DNA from: Ignavibacteriaceae bacterium
GTDB lineage: Bacteria > Bacteroidota > Ignavibacteria > Ignavibacteriales > Ignavibacteriaceae
DNA: 8,132 nt
Reading direction: 5' to 3'
Assembly: GCA_022865965.1 (NCBI GenBank)
Contig: JALHTS010000435.1
Location: forward strand, 1-8,132
The position numbers were made by a program, and so were the translations under genes. The notes beneath the pieces are model-generated. The model searched no databases. It saw nothing but the letters and a program-made list of their open reading frames with translations, and was not told the DNA's origin. Within the stretch, counting starts at the first letter, position 1, and each line of letters starts with the position of its first letter. This document shows positions 1 to 6,661 of the stretch, piece by piece.

Positions 1-57
1 TTCGGAGTTATAGGAAGCCTTGACACTATTCGTATCGGACGGTAAAGGTACGTTCAT
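1..57 (-). CDS. 5' end of an unidentified minus-strand gene, cut by the window edge
   Basis: Reading the complement leftwards from position 57 gives an open frame with no stop to the window edge. It begins ATG AAC GTA CCT (Met-Asn-Val-Pro) and has about 19 codons. An AGGA sequence (complement of 66-69) lies 8 bases before this ATG, which is good Shine-Dalgarno spacing. An in-frame ATG at 66-64 is possible but would overlap that site. The visible residues are polar (Ser, Asp, Asn, Lys) with no signal peptide or recognisable motif, so I cannot name the product. It would be divergent from the YtxH operon and share the 67-364 intergenic region with it. So short an open frame could occur by chance; the ribosome site is the main support. 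Confidence 0.45.
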   Translation of the reverse strand, partial: MNVPLPSDTNSVKASYNSE

Positions 58-66
58 ATTCTTCAT

Positions 67-243
67 CCTTAATTGAAGTAATTCCATTAAAGGCAGCAAT
101 TTTTAAATTTAAGGTTAACTTGAGTAATTTATTTAATGGTGGCCAATTGCGAAATAAAAATTGCTTTGTTGATCTCTGTGTAGTTCTTTGGAAAATTTTG
201 ATCGGTGCACTCGGAAATCCGCTACATTGAAAGAAGTTTTAAT
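67..243. other. Divergent intergenic stretch without a recognisable gene
   Basis: This stretch lies between the partial minus-strand gene and the conserved box upstream of the YtxH operon. It contains only very short open frames, such as a 15-codon one starting at 137, with no ribosome site. A long minus-strand open frame crosses it (693 to 133), but that frame is mostly the antisense of the YtxH gene and I reject it. A promoter for the leftward gene must lie here if that gene is real, but I could not identify one with confidence. Confidence 0.5.
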
Positions 244-309
244 ACCCAAAAGATATAGTCCTTTTTTCATCCCTTTGGGGGATTGATTCAATTTATATCT
301 TGATATAGC
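244..309 (+). promoter_or_regulatory. Conserved box copy A plus putative promoter of the YtxH operon
   Basis: A 30-nt box at 244-273 starts ACCCAAAAGAT and ends TTTTTTCATCCC. Exactly 7 bases later comes GATTGA (281-286). The same arrangement recurs at 1571 and 8044. The TTGATT at 283-288 could be a -35 element. TATAGC at 304-309, preceded by an extended-10 TG at 301-302, could be the -10, with a 15-nt spacer. The CTTGATA at 299-305 recurs in copy C. GATTGA ends 78 nt before the YtxH start codon. In this copy ATTGATTCAAT (282-292) is a small palindrome, and ATCCC/GGGAT (269-273 and 279-283) could pair. Promoter function is inferred from position and conservation. Confidence 0.55.
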
Positions 310-364
310 TTTAATTAAAGGAAGAATCAATTTAAATATTATAATTAAATGAAAGGAATTTACT

Positions 365-778
365 ATGTCAGGTAATAAAAACGTTAAAGGTTTTTTGATT
401 GGATTTTTTGCCGGAGGAACTATTGGTGCATTAGTTGCATTATTGACCACTCCCAAAAGTGGTAAGGAATTTAGATCAGGTATAAAACAAAAGTCTGAAG
501 AATACTTTGATGAAGCTGATAAATATTTTACAGAATCAAAAATAAAAGCCAACGAATACATTAATGAAGGCAAAAGAAAATATGCAATGATAATGAATGA
601 TATAAAATCAAAACCTGATGAAATGTTAAAAGATGCTGAACGAGTTTTTAATGATACAAAAGTAAAAACCAAAGATGTTTTGCATTCCGGCAAGGAAAAA
701 ATAGAAGCAGAAACTGAGAGATTGAAATCTTCGGTTAAAGCCGGAATAGATGCTTATAAAGAAGCTAAGAATTCATAA
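365..778 (+). CDS. YtxH domain protein (stress/envelope associated)
   Basis: This 137-residue protein starts with a short basic end and then one hydrophobic glycine-rich segment (about residues 8-28). The sequence GFLIGFFAGGTIGALVALL followed by TTPKSGKEFR is the hallmark of the YtxH family (G-rich helix, then AP/TPKSGKexR). The remaining ~100 residues are highly charged, rich in Lys and Glu, and should be helical, which is typical of the family tail. The protein is probably anchored in the inner membrane by its N-terminus; its biochemical role is unknown. In Bacillus subtilis ytxH is part of a general-stress operon with ytxG. Here a DUF948/YtxG-like gene follows after 8 bases, which strengthens the assignment. 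AAAGGA at 352-357 lies 7 bases before the ATG. A conserved box and candidate promoter sit upstream, so stress-linked transcription is a reasonable inference. Confidence 0.85.
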   Translation: MSGNKNVKGFLIGFFAGGTIGALVALLTTPKSGKEFRSGIKQKSEEYFDEADKYFTESKIKANEYINEGKRKYAMIMNDIKSKPDEMLKDAERVFNDTKVKTKDVLHSGKEKIEAETERLKSSVKAGIDAYKEAKNS

Positions 779-786
779 TTTGAAAA

Positions 787-1191
787 ATGAACATAATAGA
801 AATTTTAACTATTATATTAATTGTATTGGCATCTGCCCTTTGTATTGCACTGTTTAACTTTCGTTATCAGATTGGTAAATCAGTGCATTCCATTAATGCG
901 AATATTCAAGAATTATCATCCCAACTTAAGCCGCTTTTAAAATCTACTCATAAAATTTTAACAAAATTAAGTTACATCACAAATCAAATCGAACCCAGGC
1001 TTCAAACAGTAAAATCAATTGTAATTAATATTAGAGAATGCGCTGATACAGTTTTGAAAACCGAAGCTGCAATTCGTAATGGGATAGAAAATGCTGTACT
1101 GCCAATAGTAAAAAATATAAACGCTGTAGGTCTAGGAATGGGATCGTTTTGGAGAAATTATAAAGCAGATATGCAAAAAAAAAATATCTAA
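787..1191 (+). CDS. DUF948 (YtxG-like) membrane protein
   Basis: This 134-residue protein has one N-terminal membrane helix (about residues 3-27) followed by a long amphipathic helical region. Regularly spaced hydrophobics (SVHSINANIQELSSQLKPLL, then a second helical stretch) match the DUF948 pattern. That family includes YtxG, encoded beside YtxH in Bacillus. Its molecular function is not known; the topology suggests a membrane-anchored coiled-coil partner protein. It begins 8 bases after the YtxH stop and lacks a clear Shine-Dalgarno site (only GAAAA precedes the ATG), so translation is probably coupled to the gene before. The C-terminus ends in a Lys-rich stretch encoded by a run of nine A residues (about 1176-1184), a possible slippage site. 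I assign the family from the pattern and the neighbour rather than from a strict motif. Confidence 0.7.
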   Translation: MNIIEILTIILIVLASALCIALFNFRYQIGKSVHSINANIQELSSQLKPLLKSTHKILTKLSYITNQIEPRLQTVKSIVINIRECADTVLKTEAAIRNGIENAVLPIVKNINAVGLGMGSFWRNYKADMQKKNI

Positions 1192-1210
1192 TAATGAAAG
1201 AAAAATTAAG

Positions 1211-1396
1211 ATGTCTAACTTAGTAATATATTTAATCGGGACAACCTTCGTAGCTGGTGGGTTAGCATGGGCAGCTTATGAATTGGGCGCTTCGCTAATC
1301 TGGATTATCATAGGAGTAATTACCATAATAGGGTTAGGCATAATGGCTGCTGTGTCAAAGACACGTCAGAAAGAAAGTTCTGATACCAATAATTGA
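1211..1396 (+). CDS. Small two-helix membrane protein, function unknown
   Basis: This 61-residue protein consists of two hydrophobic segments, about residues 4-25 and 28-48, joined by a very short turn. A hydrophilic Lys/Ser/Asn-rich tail follows, so it should form a helical hairpin in the inner membrane. I recognise no catalytic or binding motif. It starts 19 bases after the DUF948 gene on the same strand, with a weak purine-rich site (GAAAGA) upstream, and is probably the third gene of the YtxH operon. Small hydrophobic proteins are common in envelope-stress operons, but no specific function can be given. The length, composition and tight spacing support a real gene. Confidence 0.65.
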   Translation: MSNLVIYLIGTTFVAGGLAWAAYELGASLIWIIIGVITIIGLGIMAAVSKTRQKESSDTNN

Positions 1397-1570
1397 AAAA
1401 GATACAATTATGAATATTTGCAATATGAGTCACTCTATAAGAATGTGTTTAATAAAGTATATTTTTACTTTTAAAATGTGTTTTATCCATACCGGAATTA
1501 TAATTTAATTTGTGTAATTAATTGTGCTCTTACTCTAATGAAATCTGCTGGTTGTTTCCTCAGTCCTATC
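1397..1570. other. Intergenic stretch between YtxH operon and CsbD promoter
   Basis: No gene is visible here. There are two weak inverted repeats: ATATT/AATAT around 1413-1427, and AAAGTA/TACTTT (1454-1459 and 1466-1471, 6-nt loop). The second is followed by TAAAATG rather than a T-run, so I do not call it an intrinsic terminator, although the operon should end near here. Confidence 0.4.
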
Positions 1571-1639
1571 ACCCAAAAGATGTAGTTCCTTTTTCATCCC
1601 TTAGCCCGATTGAATCCATCCCGTATTACTTTATATAAT
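1571..1639 (+). promoter_or_regulatory. Conserved box copy B plus putative promoter of the CsbD gene
   Basis: The 30-nt box at 1571-1600 differs from copy A at three positions and from copy C at two. GATTGA follows at 1608-1613 after the same 7-base gap. TTGAAT (1610-1615) and a perfect TATAAT (1634-1639), 18 nt apart, form the best housekeeping-type promoter in the window. TATTAC at 1624-1629 is shared with copy C (8094-8099), and CTTTATA at 1629-1635 matches CTTGATA in copies A and C. GATTGA ends 90 nt before the start codon. The box lies immediately upstream of the -35 position, where an activator or the alpha subunit of RNA polymerase would bind. That role is inferred. Confidence 0.6.
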
Positions 1640-1691
1640 GTTATGGAAATCTATAAAAGATTACGGAAAATATTTATCAACTATAATCACC

Positions 1692-1697
1692 AAGGAG
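1692..1697 (+). promoter_or_regulatory. Shine-Dalgarno site fixing a TTG start
   Basis: AAGGAG lies 6 bases before TTG at 1704. No in-frame ATG is available near the N-terminus, and translation from this TTG gives the expected full CsbD N-terminus (Met-Asn-Lys-Leu-Glu-Val-Lys-Gly). The site decides the start in favour of the rare codon. Confidence 0.8.
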
Positions 1698-1703
1698 TAA
1701 CAA

Positions 1704-1889
1704 TTGAATAAACTTGAAGTTAAAGGAAACTGGAATGAAAGTGCGGGTAAACTAAAACAACAATATGCAAACCTTACTGATGATGATTTGCTTTTAGTAA
1801 AAGGAAAAGAAGAAGAACTATTAGGAAGATTGCAGAAAAAGCTTGGAAAAACCAAGGAAGAAGTACAAAAAATAATTGCTGAGATTTAA
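1704..1889 (+). CDS. CsbD family stress-response protein
   Basis: This small soluble protein of 61 residues is highly charged. Its N-terminal MNKLEVKGNWNESAGKLKQ and the central LTDDDLLLVKGK followed by EELLGRLQKKLGKTKEE are the signature of the CsbD/YjbJ family. The length equals the family's usual ~60-70 residues. Members are abundant small helical proteins induced under general stress (the SigB regulon in Bacillus; stationary-phase or osmotic stress in enterobacteria), but their molecular activity is not established. The gene uses a TTG start with a strong AAGGAG site. It has its own promoter-like region carrying the same conserved box as the YtxH operon, so both probably respond to the same signal. 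It stands alone: the next start is 102 bases downstream. Confidence 0.92.
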   Translation: MNKLEVKGNWNESAGKLKQQYANLTDDDLLLVKGKEEELLGRLQKKLGKTKEEVQKIIAEI

Positions 1890-1981
1890 CACTTACTTTA
1901 GTTGTAAATATAGTACTTCAAAATTGTGCTGGTTTTTGGACGATTCGAGAAACTCAAATTAAATGTTTATAAACAATTTAT

Positions 1982-1987
1982 AAGGAG
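1982..1987 (+). promoter_or_regulatory. Shine-Dalgarno site for the lipoprotein start at 1992
   Basis: AAGGAG ends 4 bases before the ATG at 1992. The open frame extends upstream to an ATG at 1926, but the extra 22 residues would bury the signal peptide and have no ribosome site, so 1992 is the start. Confidence 0.8.
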
Positions 1988-1991
1988 AATT

Positions 1992-2429
1992 ATGAAAAAT
2001 AAATATTTCATCGCAGCAGGAATCTTGTTATTTGCAGGATTAGTATTTAATGGTTGTAACACTAAAAAAGAAAATGTTGAAGATGCTAAAAACAATTTAA
2101 AAGACGCAAAACAGGAATTAAGGGATGCACAAGCTCAGTATGAGAATGAATGGCAGCAGTTTAAAAGTGATGTAGAATTAAAAATTAGTAATAACGAAAA
2201 AAGAATTGCTGAATTCAAAGCAGAGATTAAAACAGCCAGTGGAAAATTCAGAGCTAAATATGAAAAAGAAGTATTGGTTTTAGAACAGAAAAATATCGAG
2301 TTGAGAAAAAAACTTAATGAATATAAGTATGAAGGGGAAAATAGTTGGGAAGTGTTTAAGGATGATTTTAATCGTGCAGTTGATGTTGTTGTAGTTGGGC
2401 TTAACGATATTTTTTCAAAGAAAAATTAA
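1992..2429 (+). CDS. Coiled-coil lipoprotein, resembles sll1863-family stress proteins
   Basis: With the start at 1992 the product has 145 residues. A type II signal peptide (Lys-Asn-Lys, then a hydrophobic core at about residues 5-19) ends at FNG-Cys22, a plausible lipobox, so the mature protein should be lipid-anchored. The rest is a Lys/Glu/Asn-rich helical region: NVEDAKNNLKDAKQELRDAQ, then a segment around EWQQFKSDVELKI, EQKNIELRKKL, and a conserved-looking SWEVFKDDFN near the C-terminus. This layout resembles the Bacteroidota lipoproteins annotated as the sll1863 stress-response family. That assignment rests on remembered pattern and is moderate. The gene lies between CsbD and a small unknown gene in what looks like a stress cluster. 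Asn at position +2 of the mature protein gives no clear sorting signal. Confidence 0.75.
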   Translation: MKNKYFIAAGILLFAGLVFNGCNTKKENVEDAKNNLKDAKQELRDAQAQYENEWQQFKSDVELKISNNEKRIAEFKAEIKTASGKFRAKYEKEVLVLEQKNIELRKKLNEYKYEGENSWEVFKDDFNRAVDVVVVGLNDIFSKKN

Positions 2430-2458
2430 CGGTAATTAATTTTTTAATGGAGATGCAT

Positions 2459-2728
2459 ATGGCAACTGAGGAAGCGATTATTGAAAATGAATATTTCATC
2501 CTTCTTGACGTAACAAATACCGTGAGCGAATATGAAATTGCCAAAGACTATCCCATTGTTCAGATTGTTGATCCATCAAGTAAGAACTCTTATCAGAATA
2601 TTAAAGCGATACAGAGTATTATTGGAAGCGCCTTAATGTTAAAAGAAAAAAGAAAAAATCTGTTTACTATTAATCTTAATGTTGGATTCGGTTACAAAAC
2701 TACGCAATTCAAGTACGATCTTGAGTAA
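2459..2728 (+). CDS. Unrecognised 89-residue protein
   Basis: The preferred start is the ATG at 2459, because GGAG at 2449-2452 lies 6 bases before it. In-frame ATGs at 2447 and 2453 overlap that site and would add only four residues. The product is predicted soluble, acidic at the N-terminus (MATEEAIIENEYFILLDV), with no signal peptide or membrane helix. It ends in an alternating aromatic/polar pattern (NLFTINLNVGFGYKTTQF) suggesting beta strands. I recognise no family. It begins 29 bases after the lipoprotein gene on the same strand and may be co-transcribed with it. Codon use looks like that of its neighbours, with no sign of recent transfer. The Shine-Dalgarno site and length make it a likely real gene. 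Confidence 0.6.
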   Translation: MATEEAIIENEYFILLDVTNTVSEYEIAKDYPIVQIVDPSSKNSYQNIKAIQSIIGSALMLKEKRKNLFTINLNVGFGYKTTQFKYDLE

Positions 2729-2774
2729 GCAATATATTGTATGTAGAACAGACAAATATTTATATGAACTCCCT

Positions 2775-2798
2775 GATTGAAAGATTGAAAGATTGAAA
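2775..2798 (+). repeat. Three perfect tandem copies of GATTGAAA before lysE-type gene
   Basis: The 8-mer GATTGAAA occurs three times in a row at 2775-2782, 2783-2790 and 2791-2798, ending one base before the ATG at 2800. It fills the place of the ribosome binding site, and no AGGAG-like sequence is present. Gain or loss of a unit would alter the leader without changing the reading frame. Confidence 0.9.
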
Positions 2799-2799
2799 T

Positions 2800-3417
2800 A
2801 TGGAATTTACTTTTTTTCTTAAGGGCATCTTTATTGGTTTTGCAATGGCCGTTCCTGTTGGACCAATTGGAATTATGTGCATCCGAAAGACACTTACCGA
2901 GGGACGATTACGCGGATTAATTATTGGTCTTGGTGCTGCAACAGCAGATTTTTTTTATGGTTGTGTTGCAGCTTTTGGGCTTACGATTATTTCAGATACA
3001 CTTGTTAGTCAAAGAATTTGGATACGATTAACTGGGGGTGCGCTTCTTCTTTTCCTGGGTGTAAGAACATTTCGCGCCCAACCTTCTGATCCTAAATCCA
3101 GATTCAAAATTCATAGCAGTGGGAAGCTCGAGTCATATTTATATACTGTTTTTCTAACACTCACTAATCCATTGACTATTTTTGCTTTTCTTGCCGTGTT
3201 TGCCGCACTTGGTTTAGGAAGCGGGCTCGCATATTTTTCTGCATCGGCTCTAGTTGCAGGCGTTTTTTTTGGTTCATGTTTATGGTTTTTGTTGCTTAGT
3301 TCCGGTACCATACTTTTTAGAAATAAATTGGACTTAGTCGGGTTGCGATGGGTAAACAGAATTGCCGGTGTATTGATAATTATCTCCGGTCTAATTGTTA
3401 TGGTGAGTTTGATATGA
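2800..3417 (+). CDS. LysE/RhtB family amino-acid exporter
   Basis: This 205-residue polytopic membrane protein matches the usual LysE/RhtB size. Six hydrophobic segments fall at about residues 5-28, 38-64, 72-90, 113-138, 143-168 and 184-205. The family signature is clear: FAMAVPVGPIGIMCIRKTL near the N-terminus, with the conserved PVGPIG at 19-24, and LTNPLTI at about 121-127, where LysE proteins carry an Asn-Pro. Members export amino acids or related metabolites by proton antiport across the inner membrane; the substrate cannot be told from sequence. The gene stands apart from its neighbours, 71 bases after the previous gene and 273 before the next. The leader has the GATTGAAA triplet in place of a standard ribosome site. 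The G+C content looks slightly higher than in the genes around it. Confidence 0.9.
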   Translation: MEFTFFLKGIFIGFAMAVPVGPIGIMCIRKTLTEGRLRGLIIGLGAATADFFYGCVAAFGLTIISDTLVSQRIWIRLTGGALLLFLGVRTFRAQPSDPKSRFKIHSSGKLESYLYTVFLTLTNPLTIFAFLAVFAALGLGSGLAYFSASALVAGVFFGSCLWFLLLSSGTILFRNKLDLVGLRWVNRIAGVLIIISGLIVMVSLI

Positions 3418-3690
3418 ATATTTTTTTATAAAAGAAATAACTGGTTTTTACCCATCGATTTTAGTAAGACTCTAAGAGTTATGAGCCTATTGAAATTATT
3501 GACTTTATCACACAAAGTTAGCTGCAACTCTAATTGTATTTGTTTTATTAAATATTTACCTTATTAACAAGTAAATTCATCTACAATGTAGTAGATCAAT
3601 CCCCTAAATTATTTTGATTATATCTCCATGCTAATTCAGCTTTATTTATTAATAATTTTTTAAGTTACCTGGGTTATATTTAATAGAGTT
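3418..3690. other. Intergenic leader of the CheB-CheR gene
   Basis: No gene is visible and the conserved box found elsewhere is absent. Small inverted repeats are present: ACTCT-A-AGAGT at 3469-3479 and TCTAC/GTAGA at about 3579-3594. Either could be an operator, but arms of five bases are weak evidence. A promoter must lie here for the downstream pair; several AT-rich -10-like hexamers exist and none stands out. The region between the GG at 3671 and the start has only a poor ribosome site (AGAG at 3685-3688). Confidence 0.35.
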
Positions 3691-6648
3691 ATGAAGAAGA
3701 AAGTAATTTCTAAAAATTCTCCAATCAGAAAAAAGAAAAACATCCCTGTAATATTGCCTCGGGATAATTCATTTTATGTGGTGGGCATAGGTGCATCTGC
3801 AGGCGGGTTAGAAGCTATCGAAAGATTTTTTGGAAGTATGAGCGAAAGTTCCGGGATGGCTTTTATCATTGTTTCGCATTTAGATCCAAATCATATAAGT
3901 ATTATGCCGGAACTGATTCAAAAATCTACTAAGATGAAATTATTTCAGGCTGAAGATGGAATGGTGGTTAAGCCTAACCATGTTTATGTTGCGCCACCCA
4001 ATAGAGATTTGGCACTGTTTCATAGAACTATCCAGTTAATAGAACCTCCTGAGGCGCACGGATTCAGGCTTCCAATTGATTTCTTTTTCAAATCCCTTTC
4101 TTCTGATTTAGGCGAAAAAGCCGTTTGTATTATACTCTCCGGAATGGCTTCTGACGGTACTGCAGGGTTAAGAGCAGTAAAGAGTGAACTTGGAATGGTA
4201 ATAGTTCAGGATCCAAAATCGGCAAAGTTTGATGGTATGCCAACTAGCGCCATAAAGACAGGATTAGCAGACTATATTCTTCCACCCGAAGAAATGCCTT
4301 CTCAGTTAATTAAATATACTTCACAAAAAGTTAAAGGCGTTTTATTAGATAAAACAATTACTGATAGTAAAATTCCCAATGCATTTCAAAAAATTTATAT
4401 ATTGTTAAGAACTCATACCGGTCACGACTTTTCACTTTACAAACAAAATACAATCTTACGAAGAGTAGAAAGAAGGATGAACGTTTCTCAATTGGATAAC
4501 ATTTCCGATTATGTTCGTCTGCTTCAGGAGAACACTGCTGAAATAGATAACTTGTTTAAAGAACTTTTAATTGGAGTGACAAATTTTTTCAGGGATCCTG
4601 ATTCCTTTGTGAAATTAAAAAAGATTTTATCAGATTTAGTAAAAAGTAAGCCTGAAAACAGTAAGATAAGAATTTGGGTACCAGGATGTTCTACAGGTGA
4701 AGAAGCATACTCAATTGCAATTATATTACGCGAATGTATGAATGAAACTAAGAAAAATTTTATCGTACAAATATTCGCCACAGATATTGATAGTAACGTA
4801 ATTGATAAAGCCCGTATGGGTGCATTTTTAGGAATTGAATCCGATGTTGGTAAAGAACGTTTAAAGCATTTCTTTACTTCAGATAGAAATATTTACCATA
4901 TTCGAAAAGAAATTAGAGAAATGATTGTTTTTGCACCGCAAAACCTTGTTAAAGATCCTCCATTTACTAAAGTTGATCTGATCTCGTGCAGAAATTTATT
5001 AATTTATTTTAATGCCGAGCTGCAGAAAAAAGTAATTCCCATATTCCATTACAGTCTTTTACCAAACGGAACACTTTTTCTCGGTACATCTGAAACTATA
5101 GGTGGGTTTGTTGATCTCTTTTCAATGATGGATAAAAAATGGAAATTTTACAAAAGAAAAGAGTCTATCTACTCGACACAACCTTTTATTGAGTTCCCTG
5201 TATCGCAAAAAATTGAAAAAACTTTTGAGACGACTATGAAAATAAACGAAGTTAAAAATATTTCCCGGTTAGGTGAAAAAGTTATCTTACAAAATTACTC
5301 TCCAAATTGTGTGATCATAACTGAGGTTGGAGAGATAATTTATATTCATGGAAGAACCGGCAAATACCTTGAGCTTACTCACGGCGAAGCGAAGATGAAC
5401 ATTTTTGAGATGGCAAGGGAAGGATTAAAACAAGAACTTACGACGTTGATCAGAAAAGTATCATCAAGCAAGAAACCATTAACTGCCGAAGGAATAAAAA
5501 TAAAACCTAACGGCAGCACATTGTATATTAATCTTACTGTTAAACCCATTAAAGAGCCGGCGGAAATGCGGGGTTACTTGTTGGTTCTTTTTGAAGATAT
5601 ACAGATAGAAAAAAAAGTGCGGACTTCTAAAAAAATTCATTATGATAAAAGATCAGAAAAAGTTATAAAAGATCTTGAACACGAACTAAAAAATACTAAA
5701 GAAAATTTGCGGTCAACCATTGAGGAATTGGAAACTTCAAATGAAGAACTTAAATCGACCAACGAAGAAATGCAGTCAACCAACGAGGAGATGCAAAGTT
5801 CTAATGAAGAAATGGAAACTTCCAAAGAAGAATTACAATCGCTGAATGAAGAATTAATTACGGTAAACACCGAACTGCAAAATAAGAATGATGATTTATC
5901 CGCTATTAATAATGATATAAAAAACCTGATGGATAGTATTAATATTCCGACCATCTTTCTGGATAATGATTTACTTATTAAAAAATTTACGCATCACGCA
6001 ACAAAGATTATTAACCTGATTTCTTCCGACATTGGAAGACCAATAAACCATATAGCTACAAATCTTAAATATGATAAGTTTGTTGAGGATGCAAAGGAAG
6101 TTTTAAGAAGCCTGGTATTTAAAGAAGTTGAAGTGCAAACCAACGATGGTATCTGGTATCAAATGCGGATATTACCTTACAGGACAATAAGTAATATTAT
6201 TGCTGGTCTTGTGGTAACGTTTACACATATACACAATATAAAAACTGCTTACGATGAAATTCATAAGTTGAATCAAGAGATTCAGCTTGCGCGAGAGTAT
6301 TCCAATAATATCATTGATACGGTAAGAGATTCACTTCTTATTCTTGATAAGGATTTGAAGGTGCTTTCAGCTAACAGGTCTTTTTATAACAGGTTTAATA
6401 CGGTTAGCGAAAATACAGTGGGTAAGTTTATATACGAGCTTGGAGATAATACCTGGGATATACCTGAACTGCGGAAGCTTCTTGAAGAAATAATTCCTGA
6501 AAGCAGTTTTTTTGAGGACTATGAAGTTGAATACAAATTTGTAAATGGAGAGAGAAAAAAATTATTGTTGAATGCGCGCGAGATATTCCAGGGAGATAAA
6601 GAATCTCAACTTATCCTGCTTGCAATACAGAGCGATAACATAAAATAA
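3691..6648 (+). CDS. CheB-CheR fusion with PAS domains and signalling coiled coil
   Basis: This 985-residue cytoplasmic signalling protein has a basic N-terminus followed by a CheB methylesterase domain (about 27-205). The expected triad is visible: Ser36 in GIGASAGG, His63 in VSHLDPNH and Asp155 in GMASDGTAG. A CheR methyltransferase (about 230-490) has its helical N-domain at 245-300, GVTNFFRD at 295-302, the SAM-binding loop WVPGCSTGEEAYS at 329-341 and SCRNLLIYF at 432-440. A PAS-like domain spans about 530-640. A coiled coil at about 655-745 has NEEM/NEEL heptads, and PAS-like domains follow at about 748-850 and 868-985. There is no receiver domain and no kinase domain. CheB and CheR respectively remove and add methyl groups on receptor glutamates; here they probably tune a sensory system other than flagellar taxis, since no receptor or flagellar gene is present. 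The kinase gene starts 13 bases downstream. Confidence 0.93.
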   Translation: MKKKVISKNSPIRKKKNIPVILPRDNSFYVVGIGASAGGLEAIERFFGSMSESSGMAFIIVSHLDPNHISIMPELIQKSTKMKLFQAEDGMVVKPNHVYVAPPNRDLALFHRTIQLIEPPEAHGFRLPIDFFFKSLSSDLGEKAVCIILSGMASDGTAGLRAVKSELGMVIVQDPKSAKFDGMPTSAIKTGLADYILPPEEMPSQLIKYTSQKVKGVLLDKTITDSKIPNAFQKIYILLRTHTGHDFSLYKQNTILRRVERRMNVSQLDNISDYVRLLQENTAEIDNLFKELLIGVTNFFRDPDSFVKLKKILSDLVKSKPENSKIRIWVPGCSTGEEAYSIAIILRECMNETKKNFIVQIFATDIDSNVIDKARMGAFLGIESDVGKERLKHFFTSDRNIYHIRKEIREMIVFAPQNLVKDPPFTKVDLISCRNLLIYFNAELQKKVIPIFHYSLLPNGTLFLGTSETIGGFVDLFSMMDKKWKFYKRKESIYSTQPFIEFPVSQKIEKTFETTMKINEVKNISRLGEKVILQNYSPNCVIITEVGEIIYIHGRTGKYLELTHGEAKMNIFEMAREGLKQELTTLIRKVSSSKKPLTAEGIKIKPNGSTLYINLTVKPIKEPAEMRGYLLVLFEDIQIEKKVRTSKKIHYDKRSEKVIKDLEHELKNTKENLRSTIEELETSNEELKSTNEEMQSTNEEMQSSNEEMETSKEELQSLNEELITVNTELQNKNDDLSAINNDIKNLMDSINIPTIFLDNDLLIKKFTHHATKIINLISSDIGRPINHIATNLKYDKFVEDAKEVLRSLVFKEVEVQTNDGIWYQMRILPYRTISNIIAGLVVTFTHIHNIKTAYDEIHKLNQEIQLAREYSNNIIDTVRDSLLILDKDLKVLSANRSFYNRFNTVSENTVGKFIYELGDNTWDIPELRKLLEEIIPESSFFEDYEVEYKFVNGERKKLLLNAREIFQGDKESQLILLAIQSDNIK
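5707..5880 (+). repeat. Heptad-repeat segment encoding the signalling coiled coil
   Basis: This segment encodes residues about 673-730 of the fusion protein. Near-identical 21-base units give successive heptads of the type xSTNEEM: ETSNEEL, KSTNEEM, QSTNEEM, QSSNEEM, ETSKEEL, QSLNEEL. The same segment is typical of CheB-CheR-PAS proteins and probably passes conformational signals between the CheR half and the C-terminal PAS domains. DNA-level identity between units is partial, so it looks selected rather than freshly duplicated. Confidence 0.75.
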
Positions 6649-6661
6649 GAAAGTATCGGAA

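Noticed and set aside
244..273. Complement of each box reads ATG-AAA-AA(A/G) and then gives Met-Lys-Lys-(Glu/Gly)-Leu-(His/Tyr)-Leu-Leu-Gly, suggesting a conserved leader peptide
   Set aside because: The open frames diverge at once after this stretch and have different lengths, and two of the three copy A/B differences change the amino acid. The fixed spacing to GATTGA on the + strand explains the conservation better.
133..693. Long minus-strand open frame opposite the YtxH gene
   Set aside because: It is the antisense of a well-supported family member, has no ribosome site at its start and an unconvincing composition rich in Phe, Ser and Ile.
1454..1471. AAAGTA/TACTTT hairpin as terminator of the YtxH operon
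   Set aside because: The stem is only six AT-rich pairs and no T-run follows.
1926..1991. Longer N-terminus for the lipoprotein
   Set aside because: It would place 22 extra residues before a clear signal peptide, and the strong AAGGAG site fits only the ATG at 1992.
5640..5954. Minus-strand open frame with repeated Ser-Ser-Leu pattern
   Set aside because: The repetition is the shadow of the heptad repeats in the CheB-CheR fusion on the other strand.
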